A stretch of DNA of 64,000 bases from Lolium rigidum (lineage: Eukaryota > Streptophyta > Magnoliopsida > Poales > Poaceae): positions 256,138,510 through 256,202,509 of the forward strand of contig NC_061512.1 in NCBI RefSeq assembly GCF_022539505.1, read 5' to 3'. This document shows positions 53,485 through 64,000 of the stretch, piece after piece (the stretch's first letter is position 1; each line of letters begins with the position of its first letter). Made by a program: the position numbers and the translations under genes. The notes beneath the pieces were generated by a model. It was given only the letters and a program-made list of their open reading frames with translations. It had not been told where the DNA came from and did not search any database.

Positions 53485-54167
53485 CTATATGTGTATACGG
53501 TTAAATTAAATTTACACAAACATAAACTAGAAGTGAACAACATAGCAGTACTATTCATATGTGAAAAATTCTAACAGAGAACAATTTTAACAGAGAGCAT
53601 TTTCTAACAGCATGTACATGTAGCATCTATACGATACAACCATCTATATGATACAATTCTAACTAGCAGTGAACAACTATCTATATGATACAATTCAGAC
53701 GGAGCTAGCGTGATCGATCGATCGGCAACGTGAACCATGTATTAGGTACCATGTACATGCAGCCACGTATTAGTCGTGAGCATACATCAAAATGGACAAA
53801 TCTGGCCGGCCGGCCGGCATACAGGGGCGGGCCCACTTCAATTCAAGGGTATTCAAATGCATACCCAAAAATTTTGACAAAAAACTACATATATATAGTG
53901 CATAGGAGGTATATGTATGGTAAAAGACGAAAATAAGAGACACAGCACAATATTTCGACTTGAATCCAAGACAGAAGCGAGCGAACCTCTCGCCTGACCC
54001 AACTAGCTGTGGCCCAAATCGATCCCAGGCCCAGCGCTGCCCACACGTGGACCCCAAGCGCCAGACTCCAGGTCGTGGCTTCTCCTGATAGCAGTTCGCA
54101 GATCGTCCCTGATTCCCCGATCCCCAACGAGCTGCTTATCAGCTGAACCTAGAGGCCTCAACGACAG
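53485..54167. other. Unassigned sequence
   Basis: No gene. ATCTATA(C/T)GATACAA occurs three times (53625-53690). CAGGGGCGGGCCCAC at 53821 looks like a hAT-type end, but no partner was found. Confidence 0.4.
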
Positions 54168-56735
54168 TGTAATATCCCAGGTATTGGGGTTACAAAAATA
54201 GAGGAAACAGATGTGTGCATTGCATTCATGCATAGAAAATCTGAGGAATTTTCGCGCTTTAAAGTAAAACAGTCACAGTAACTGAAGTTTCACTTGATCT
54301 TGGTGGACTCGTAGTAGCTCATCAAGTCAAGCGCTATAAACCTCAGTGTGACCTTTGTTAAAACCTGTTTTGGGTAGAGATGATTTGATCTAAGGGGTTA
54401 GATCAAATGGAACTAATAATCAACACAACAAGATTTTACTCAAGGATCAACTACTTGATCTTATAAAAGATCATAACAAGGTATTCCTTGCCATAACATA
54501 AGAACGTCTATTCAATTGGAAATCAAGTAACAATACTTGGAGAAACTATTCTTCACTTATCTTCTCCATGTCTTAAACTAATCCATGCACTTATCATAAA
54601 CCCTAGGATATCCATTCTACTTTAATCTTGGAAGCAAGACAAGAAGATCTACTCCATAAATAGATATTCTTCTCCATTCCAAGTTATTACACATCAAACC
54701 TCGAGAGGTGAGAGATCTATGATAAGTATTAAAGAAGCAATAACAAACCTTGAGTTAAACCTTGGATATACATCCAAGTATTCGAATCATCATCTTCAAG
54801 ACAACCCAACATCACATGGAATAATACCATATCCCTGAGTTGATAAAATAAGGATGAGATTAATGTAATTCAGTTAGACAAATGGAATCTTAGCCTAGAT
54901 ACCTAAAGAGATCTTGTGAGTGCACCATAAACCCTAGAATAAACCATTCTTATATAAGAGAGCTCAAGATCTGGTGTTACACTCAAGTTAGTTGAGGAAA
55001 CACTTGGTTTTAAGGGAGAGATCTATTCAAATATCCAAAAGGTTAAACCATCATTTCTTGAGAGAACTTTAAGTGAATATTCCAGGCATTTTCCTGGGAT
55101 ATAAAACTATTAAGACAACCATGACCATCCTAGAAAGTAAGATAGAAGTGATATATCCTAGTTGATCAAGACAATGCTTGATCATGGAAGTGAGAACCTA
55201 TTCCATAAGAAATAATGTAGGAAGCCAAACCTTGATCATTATAAATTGAGTGATGATCATAAACCCTAAGAACTTGAGGTAAGGATATCAAGCACCAGTG
55301 GATCATGTTTAACCATGATCATGCTCTTGAAGTATGTGAGGATAAGTAAACCCTAATAGGATAATCAGTTATCATTAGCCACATGAAATTATAAGTAGAT
55401 CAATAATAAACAACCCTAGGCTTAGACCCCAACCTTAACTTGTGAACCACTTGGTGATCACAGGTATAATTCTACCACATTTACATTCCACCTATTCTTC
55501 ACTTAAGAACCTAAGAAAACCTTAGAGTAAAATTCCATATCTAATATGGTGAGAAATCATCCATCTATAAGACCAAAGTTAACTATAAAAAGAACTATAA
55601 CCATTATAGTTACTTTAATGATTAATTAAGGATAATAAAAGAAATATATTGGTAGAAGATAAAACCAATTCCCAAATCCTTAATAAATAGTGAAGCACAT
55701 GAAATATTAAACAAGTAACCACCTTATCATGGTTAGGGGAGATTAAACCCTAGCTCATGCAATATGGTGTCATCTCATCTCTACACCCTAGAATTAAATC
55801 TCAACCCTAGTTTGAGTATCACTTGGGTGATCACAACTAAAACCTAAACCACAATTAAGATTCAAACCAATTACCATTAGGTGAATATGATGAGAACCCT
55901 AGAATTGTTCACTAATTAAAGCTCATGCTTAATATGGAACTTAAGAATAATCTAATGCTAAATCTTATGAGTAAACCATATAGTGATCAACCATTTATCT
56001 TTGTAACCAAGATAAACTATGATGGAAACAATCCCTACCGAGATACTTTCAAATGTAGTGATAGTATTAACCTTAACAAGGGGGTTGTACTAGAAATGAT
56101 AAAACCCTAATAAATAAGGTTCACATAAAATCATGTGCAGGGGGCTAAATTCTCAATTGAGAGACCAAACCCTAATGATAAACTCTAAAACACTTAGAGT
56201 AGAAATTATCAAACCTAATAATTATAATAGATGTGATTACACAAGAAAAAGGAAATTAAAATGATTGCATAAAATCATGATTATTTCCAATTTGTAATAA
56301 AGCCACATATTTGAAATGTTTAATCAAAATAATTATGAAAATACAATAACACTTTTGTTAGTCTTCATACAAGACCAATTGTTTAACACCTGCAAAATGG
56401 AAAATAGTTAAAACATGAATTAGCAACAGAATTCAAAACCAGGAATTAAAATAGAATACAAAACAGAAATAAATAAAAGAGAAAAAGAGGAAGAACCTTA
56501 CCTGGACCTTACCTGGCCGCCACAGGCCACCTCGGCAGCCCAGCTTAAGCCAACGACACGGCCCAGCCCACCATTAAAATCAGACCCACGTACCGTTTCA
56601 CGTGGATATGGACGAGACGAAGAGCGTCATCTTCGTCTTCTCCTCTGGGCGCACAGGAGCTCGCCACCGAGCCGACGTCGCCACGTCCCGCGTCCCCGCC
56701 ACCGTTATCGACCGCCAAGCACACGCCGTAGATCA

Positions 56736-56741
56736 TATAAA
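56736..56741 (+). promoter_or_regulatory. TATA box in the long LTR
   Basis: CATATAAAGC just before a pyrimidine-rich CTTCTCCCTGCGTCATTCTC leader and GAAACCCTAGCCGCC. It looks like a plant core promoter and places the transcription start about 2.6 kb into the LTR. Confidence 0.6.
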
Positions 56742-59423
56742 GCGCAGGGGAAGCTCTAATTTCCCTTCTCCCTGCGTCATTCTCTCTCGAGGCCGAAACC
56801 CTAGCCGCCGGCCAACATACCACCACACCGATTCCGACCACCCCGGAGCTCGCCGTTGAGCTCAGGGGGAGCACCTCGACATCCTTGATCATCTGGTACA
56901 GCCACACCTCGGGGGGAGCTCGGAGGAGAGGGAATTTCATCGTTCCCTTCCGTGGTTCTGCGGAGGTAATGGCGACCGCCGCAATGATTCCGTCCTCCAT
57001 CGACCCCAACCACCATCCGGAAGCATCCGGTGATCTTCCGCTTCTCCGGAGCCCCGAATCGCATCTCGGCTCGCGTTGTAGCTCACTCGCGCCGTAGCTC
57101 GTCGTAACCCGCCGTGGTTCATGATCGCCGGCAAGGCTCCGGTGGTCATTCCCGGCGGCGCCGCCACGTAGAGGCTCAGCACGTTCACGCGCATTGTATG
57201 TGCTAGCTCGCGCCGTCCCGCACTCGCCAGAACATCGAGGCCATCATCGACTGGCCGCCGGCCAGAGCTTCAGCGCCACGTCTGGATTTTGACTTCGGTC
57301 AAAATTACGTGGCAGCTGACGTGGCATGGTCCCACCAGCCGCTGACTCGCGTGGGTAAACTATCCGGGTAGGTTTAGTTATTTCTCGTTTCAATTAAATC
57401 TCAAAATACCCGCAACTTTAAATAATTGTAGAAAATTCATAAAAGGTCAGAAAAATATAAATGTGATATTAAAATTCTTAGAAAAGAAAACTCTATCCAA
57501 TAAAAATATAATATGAAATTTTTATTTTTCAATAAAAATTTAATTATTTAACACTTGTTATTTAAACCTTTAATTTTAATTCCAAATTTAATTAAAATTC
57601 ATTAATTAACAAAAACTTTTAAAATTAATAAAAACCAATAAGCAAATCAGGAAAATAATAAAACTAATTTTCCTTTGCTTATAATTTATTAAATCCTTAA
57701 TAGGAGGATTTAAATCCTAATTAATAATTACTTTAATTATTAATTCTTTAAAAATAATAAAAGGACAAATCCAATATTATTATTCCAAAGTTATTAATAA
57801 CTTCAACTTTATTAATGAGGTTATTAATACAAGAATTATAGAGTAATTAGGAAACCCTAGTTCCATTATAAAACAAAGTGTTAACACCATAATTTCATGT
57901 GGGATCCTAAAACCCTAATGTCATTTATAACCTAGCTTTATTACTACATGAGAACCTTAATTTGCCTCCAACCTAAACCCTAGGTTGGAACCTATGATCA
58001 TAAAACTTACTTTGTATCCATAGATACATAGTAGCAACTGAATACTTGCTTGGTCACATAAAATGTAGAAGAACTATCACTAATATATGAGTATCCCATG
58101 TATTCATCAGACCTAAATAATCAAGTAGGGCTAACCAAGTGTAAACCCTAGATCCTATTACCAAAGCCATCATCCTTATTCATTCCTATTTAGCATCACA
58201 CCATTGTGATGAACCCTAACATCAACCACCCCTACTATTTTACTATACATAACCCTGTTCCACTAAACCCTACTAGTGTGAGATGCTTATGAACCATCCT
58301 ATTTAGGAACCAACCATTCCTTACTTAGTAGATCCAATAGCAAACCTAGACAACCTCAACCCTAATTGATATACTTCTTATTAATTAAGAAGTATGTTCT
58401 TCAAAAGTTATTCTTTTGAAGAAAATAAGGAATCATCACCAACCATGCTTATAAGGACCTATAAATCCTAGCCAGCTATCATTAGTAAGATAAACCAACA
58501 ATTGACAACAACCATGTATAACGAATTGCTTAGGATGCCTAGGTTTATCTTAACCTTACAAGCCCTAGGTGTTGATGAATCCAACTAGGTCGTGATCCAT
58601 CTAATACTTACTCCATAAACTAGTTGAAACCATAATCAACCATAGAACCCCACCAGCCTAATTATCATATTTGTTCTTTATTGAAGAACATGTTCTTCAA
58701 AAGTTATTCTTTTGAAGTATATAATAAATAATCATCCACCATGCACTATAGGACTTAAAATTGACAACTGCTATTTACTTATTACACAACCTCTATTCCT
58801 TGATGTGTATGATTGTTACTATTCATTTTACCACATGCTTATGATTCTAAAACAACACAACCCTGAATAAGAACCTTGTTTGTGAATCATTCTAAAAGTG
58901 CAACACACCCTGAACTGATCACTGCTACTCACTAATCCTAAATCATCGGGGTTAGGTTACGTTTAGAACGATTGCATCTCATACTTATGCATTATTGCAT
59001 CCTTGGCAATCTTTAAACATCGTCCTTACCGGACGATGATGCTATTTCGAAGTTGGAGTTACTACGTATCGAAGACCTTGCCTGCGTAATCTTGCAGTCA
59101 AGAAAGGCAAGTTCATCACTTGCTCATGTCATTTGAGTATTTCTATCAAATTACTTGCAAAGTATTATGGTTATCACTATTGCATAAAAATCAAAACCAC
59201 TACTTTCATAACTATGAATATGACTATGTGGTGGGCAATGGAACCATGGATTGTGTTGATATGGTGGAGGTTCCATTGCACGGGTTTATATCCATCTAGG
59301 ATTAAACAACAAATGTCGCCAAGTGATTCTTGTGCCGTAATACCCGTGTTAACCATAAGATCCGGAGTGGGACGGAGTAGTCAAAAGTGTTTCCACCTCT
59401 CGTTCATCAACGGATGCGCTTTA

Positions 59424-59660
59424 CCGTAGACACTTGTATCTGTCGGCGGCAAGCGGTAGGCCGGGGAAGCCTTAAGTCCACACGGCACAGATCCGTAGAC
59501 ACTTGTCGTTCGAAGAACAAGCGGTAGGCTGGGGAAGCCTTAAGTCCCCACGGTATTGCGGTCTATGAGGGATTGTAAGGTGTCCGGAACGGTCTATCCA
59601 TGATGATAGGGGAAGGCATATGAATGCCCGGAACGGTCTCATCATGGATATAGGGGAGGA
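59424..59660 (+). repeat. Two short tandem duplications in the long LTR
   Basis: CCGTAGACACTTGT ... AAGCGGTAGGC(C/T)GGGGAAGC at 59424-59485 and 59493-59552. CCGGAACGGTCT followed by ATAGGGGA(A/G)G at 59581-59617 and 59624-59660. Confidence 0.8.
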
Positions 59661-60567
59661 CAATCTTACAAAAGGGTGGGTGTTCGAGGTAGCGGAGGAA
59701 CATGATTGGCTAGACCTTATACCGGGCCTCACACCATAGGAAGTGTGGACAAGCCTGCAGCTTGGTTGGCACCAAGGTTAAGATCTCTTATGGGTAAAGC
59801 AACACACCTCTCGCGAGTGTAAAGAACCGTGACTCGTCACTCCCCGTTCCGGGATATGGAACTACGAACGCTGCCGGAAAGGAGCTCCATGAAGTTCTAG
59901 TAAACCGGTGAAGGTCGACGGACATAGTTCTTCTGAATAAAAGCAACCTTTTGAAGAAATGGTTATGAAAACTTGCATTGGTATTAGACTTTCTGGTCTA
60001 ATGCTATAGCTAGTGCATTAAACACATCTTTCCTATAATGAACTTGTTGAGTACGCTCGTACTCATCCCACTCTTAAATCCCCGCTTAGATATGGAGGCA
60101 TCGAAGGAGGATCTACTCGGGCAACTCGAAGGCCGAGGAGTCAACAACTACTTCACGAGACAGAACCCTGTCAGAGGAGTCAGAGACCACATCCAACAAG
60201 GAGAAACCTAGTTTAGCCATAGAAAGGAACTAGCTTCCTAAACCTAGCTCCTATTTAGCTAGAGTCTATTCTTAGCCTCTGTAGTTAGTGAATTACTCTA
60301 CAAATAGAGTTCGTGATAAGACTAGACTACGAGTCGTTCTTCTGGAATTTATTTGCGCTTTACCTCATTGTAAAGTAGGAGGCTGTGATGATCTTATGTA
60401 ACGAGTCGATGTTGTAATTCTATAGACATGCCTTGGACCCGCATATGTTTCTGTTGTACCACTCGAGCGATATAATACCCGTGGAACTCGTGTTTCATTG
60501 GTGTTATATCGGACTTGCATACTACACCATGCGGTGGTATGCCGGGTCACCACGGTTGGTATCGAGC

Positions 60568-63393
60568 AAATGCTTTGACCTTAGGCTTAAAACCCTTTAA
60601 AGGAGACCTATAGGATTGGTAGTGTCTATAGGAAGTTGTCTAAGCTAAATCAAATCTTATGACTTGAGATGGATATTCACTTGAGAATAATCCTGACACA
60701 CTTAAGTCAATCTTTTCCAACTACCTTCCTAAGTAAAAATAGATAGCTAATTCCAAATATGTAGCACATCATTCAGTCCTGAAAACTATAGATGAGTAGA
60801 CCATAGTTGGTATACAATACGTGGTAGTCCAAAGAGAGGATACAACCATAAGGAAGATATCCTATTGGAAGATGTATACCAACATATGTTATGTTCAAGT
60901 AAGAATTATTCAGACATGTAATAGGAGTAAATCAAGTGATGAAGATAATTAAGATATCCTAATAGAAGATGTAGACCAAGTTAAGCAATGAGTAATTAAA
61001 ATTATCTAGATATGTGAAACAATTGATAGTAAGTGATAACTCGAGTTATATGAGGTAGTATAGACCATGATGAGTCAATCATGGGAGGTAAGGAGGAGAG
61101 ATAGGAATAAAATATGCCTACTTACATGGTAGAGATAGAAATCATATATGTTTCACCTGAGAATCATTATGTGATGGATTAGAACCTCATAATTAATTAA
61201 GAGGAGTACAATAAGAAGCCAAGTGCAAAACAATAGTGTAAGAATTGTGCTTCAAAACAATGGGAAGTGTGCCAAGCACATCATGACCATATAATTATGG
61301 TAGAAACACTTGGAAGTATTGGAGCTATAATCCAATAGTTATGTGTTTAGAGTAGCCATGTTAGAATTTAGTGATACCAAGTGAGATAGTCCCCAACGAA
61401 AATGGAAGTTAAGTAGTACTTCCAAAGAAAATTAGGATTAACCTTAGCTATCCTAGACCACTTTGTTTCAAGTTTATCTCATTGCAAATGTGCAATTAAG
61501 GTAAATGATGAGACAAATAGTAGAATGCCAACTATATGTGCTAAGTATCACGATATAAACCTATCTTATGTGGTGTTATATACTACACATCTCAGCCTGA
61601 TGTTTAGAGATGTCATACTCAACTATTATATTCGAGGCTTATGATGATGTGTACTATAAACACAAAGCTGAATCTTCTTGGATTTTATTGGATTTTAATT
61701 GTTTGACTAGATCCATGCATGAAGTTTGACTTCGATATGCAAATGCATGTTGCTATATCAAGTTCTTACTTAATGCTATAGATCTAGAGGGTAATGGTAT
61801 TCGTGTGAGGAAGTGACGAATTCGCATATTTTGAAGACAAGATGAAGGTTCATCAGGTTAAAGGAAACAAAATTGTGGGAAGAAACCACAATACTCTGAA
61901 GGAAGTACAATCGAAACTCATGCTTACCTCAACAGAGGAGTACTTTAGTACGAAAGAAGCATGAAGGTGAGAAATATAATGATTATGGTGAAGCTCAAGC
62001 GGATCCATAGTCAACATAGAAGAGGGAATGCATGGGAAATCACTTCGAATACTATAATCATAGTGTCGCCTAGTGGTTCTCTTGCAACAATAAACCCTCG
62101 AAGAAAGAAAGATGATCTATGAACCCATAGAAGACATAAGAAGACCATAGTCGATATCAGAAGACCACAATTGGTACAATATCAATACTGCTAGATAAAA
62201 TAGAAGATGTCTCGATCAGTTTATTAGAACCTATAATAGAATCCATTTTTAGATATCAAATAGCCACGGTTGGTATAATAACCACAGATCGGTATCGGTT
62301 GGTAATACAAATAGTCCACGATTTAATTATTTGTAACAAAAGTTTGTGAACAAATAAAAGTCTTGTCGACCAAATAGCTAGATCTATAATCATTTAGTTG
62401 AAGGATTCACATTGGATGTCCACAATTGAGTGGATACACCACAAAGATCCTTCGCAAAACCTTAGAGGAATATAAACCATAAGCTAGACCGAGACCAATA
62501 TTCTAATCATAAGTCCAATTGTTGGAAGAAAAGGAGTTGAAGACCATAAGAAAACTCTAAGGGGTAGAGTAAAATATTGAGTTGGATGTACAATGACTCC
62601 ATACTTTGAGTAAGATGGAGAAGAAGGTCTGAACTGAGAGGAAATTCGATCTTATTTTCATAAGATTGTTGAACACTATTTTCAGAAGGAGGTCAGACCA
62701 GAAGCCGAGGTTCATACCTCGAGGAAGTAATAATTGGACTATAACTTGAGAAAGTGAGTAATATCTACTCAGAAGTACAATAGCTCAAGTAAGTCAAAGA
62801 TAAAGAAGTTGGACGAAGGAAATATCAGAGACCAAATATAGCTCAAGGAGGTCAAAGACTGAAGGGATTTGACCATACCTGAATCAGAGACTGCATGAAA
62901 GATTCCTTTCATGGAACCTAAATGAATCTAAATAGTTATAGGTATCAACCATAAACCAGGATTGGATGGACTAAATGAGTCTAATCCATTTCTAGGAAAA
63001 TAAACCATCACAACCATTTCCATGGTAAGCGCCTTACCAAGCACCATTACTGCAATTTTGGTAGTAAGGGAAAACAAAGACCTATTTTATCAAATAGGAG
63101 ATTGTTATCCAATTAGTCCTCAATTAAGACTGTCAGGACAAGAAGAAGTCCCAATCATTGAATATTCAATGAGAAAGGAAACAAGCTTATAATATTGGAG
63201 GAAATCATGGAAATAAAGGAAGTAATAGTTGTTTGATGTCAAACACTAATGGATTCCAGGAAGAATCTGGACAAGGGATGTATTCAATTATATCCAGTAA
63301 GATCACCATGGAGTCGAGAAAAGATTTAGTCTGCACAAGTCAGATCCACACTTCGGAAACATGAGAGAGATCAAACTTCGAGGACGAAGTTTA
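60568..63393 (+). other. Interior of the long-LTR element, no coding capacity
   Basis: Purine-rich on the plus strand, as retroelement sense strands often are, but densely stopped in all frames. Words such as AGACCA(T/C)A and GGAAG recur. No gag, protease or polymerase motif recognised. Confidence 0.6.
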
Positions 63394-63410
63394 GTTTAAG
63401 GGGTAGAGAC

Positions 63411-64000
63411 TGTAATATCCCAGGTATTGGGGTTACAAAAATAGAGGAAACAGATGTGTGCATTGCATTCATGCATAGAAAATCCGAGGAATTTTCGCGC
63501 TTTAAAGTAAAACAGTCACAAGATAGCGAAGTTTCACTTGATCTTGGTGGACTCGTAGTAGCTCATCAAGTCAAGCGCTATAAACCTCAGTGTGACCTTT
63601 GTTAAAACCTGTTTTGGGTAGAGATGATTTGATCTAAGGGGTTAGATCAAATGGAACTAATAATCAACACAACAGCATTTTACTCAAGGATCAACTACTT
63701 GATCTTATAAAAGATCATAACAAGGTATTCCTTGCCATAACATAAGAACGTCTATTCAATTGGAAATCAAGTAACAATACTTGGAGAAACTATTCTTCAC
63801 TTATCTTCTCCATGTCTTAAACTAATCCATGCACTTATCATAAACCCTAGGATATCCATTCTACTTTAATCTTGGAAGCAAGACAAGAAGATCTACTCCA
63901 GAAATAGATATTCTTCTCCATTCCAAGTTATTACACATCAAACCTCGAGAGGTGAGAGATCTATGATAAGTATTAAAGAAGCAATAACAAACCTTGAGTT
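63411..64000 (+). repeat. 3' LTR of the long-LTR element, cut by window
   Basis: Matches 54168-54757 closely. Differences seen by eye are near 63483, 63522, 63676 and 63902. Confidence 0.88.

Larger units (their letters stand above)
54168..60552 (+). repeat. 5' LTR, about 6.4 kb
   Basis: From TGTAATATCCC to about CACCA at 60552. The first 590 bp are repeated at 63411-64000 with only a handful of differences. It contains thirteen AAACCCTA motifs on the plus strand between 54598 and 58265, a GC-rich promoter island (56500-57340) with TATAAA at 56736-56741, a long AT-rich stretch (57400-57850) and short duplications (59424-59660). No separate insertion with its own ends was found inside, but one cannot be excluded. 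Confidence 0.75.
54168..64000 (+). mobile_element. Gypsy element with very long LTR, 3' end outside window
   Basis: TGTAATATCCCAGGTATTGG starts direct repeats at 54168 and 63411. A Met-type primer site (TGGTATCGAGC, 60557-60567, one base short of TGGTATCAGAGC) marks the end of the 5' LTR. GAGGACGAAGTTTAGTTTAA plus GGGGTAGAGAC (63380-63410) is the motif and polypurine tract typical of Del/Tekay chromoviruses. The 2.8-kb interior (60568-63380) has no gag-pol frame, so it is a non-autonomous or dead element. Confidence 0.82.

Noticed and set aside
53819..53850. CAGGGGCGGGCCCAC as a hAT element end
   Set aside because: No inverted partner or 8-bp duplication found within several kb.
56545..57009. 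154-codon minus-strand frame in the GC-rich part of the long LTR
   Set aside because: It is opposite a plus-strand TATA box and leader; composition alone keeps it open.
54598..58272. Interstitial telomere repeat
   Set aside because: The AAACCCTA motifs are dispersed singly, not in tandem.
1..64000. tRNA, rRNA or snoRNA genes
   Set aside because: No cloverleaf or conserved rRNA words noticed on reading; primer-binding sites were the only tRNA-related sequences.

Overview
The window is nuclear DNA of a grass, most likely a pooid with a large genome (wheat, barley, rye, Aegilops or a relative). Nested LTR retrotransposons, PIF/Harbinger elements with GAGCATCTCC ends, a Stowaway element and a Mutator-like element fill nearly all of it. 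The only compact, intact-looking, non-transposon gene is a single-exon RING-H2 protein gene at 50653-51420. The genus is inferred from element types only.

Left tower (1-22169): a Harbinger ORF1 remnant (21060-22166) hosts Ty3/gypsy element A (window edge to 21052). A is hit twice. Gypsy Y (3669-10934, TSD tcggg) lies in A's antisense gene, and gypsy X (14385-20850, TSD ccatg), a relative of A on the other strand, lies in A's 3' LTR. Y itself contains the start of a further LTR (Z, 4960) that runs into a 100-N gap. A, X and Y have each lost most or all visible gag-pol but keep long, intron-containing antisense genes: a plant-mobile-domain gene in A and X, and a 'putative gypsy type transposon' (PF04195-like) gene with its own TATA box in Y.

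Harbinger cluster (22170-34781): three TIR-bounded elements with the same ends stand almost side by side. One carries a B3-like gene, one is a 332-bp MITE, and one carries a Myb/SANT ORF1 gene but no transposase. The last is split by a minus-strand gypsy element (25763-32451, TSD gagga) that encodes one short protein of unknown function. Two diverged copies of an unassigned sequence lie around the B3 element.

Middle (34782-50500): a nearly complete Ty1/copia element (37159-43483, TSD acacc) has almost identical LTRs but a pol broken in many places. Its gag appears to be spliced across the LTR/internal junction. A Stowaway MITE precedes a Pack-MULE-like element (45575-47932) that carries a CYP78A-type cytochrome P450 fragment, two pieces of an AGC kinase and a nested hAT-type MITE. 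LINE or retroposon 3' ends and a degenerate tandem repeat follow.

Right (50500-64000): the RING-H2 gene, a decayed Myb/SANT-like gene (52578-53484), and a Ty3/gypsy element without visible coding capacity. Its 5' LTR is about 6.4 kb long (54168-60552) and is studded with same-strand AAACCCTA motifs. Its 3' LTR leaves the window.

Many apparent frameshifts are single-base changes in short homopolymers, and the two X LTRs differ mostly the same way. Part of the damage may therefore be residual assembly error. All domain assignments are from reading motifs, without database searches.
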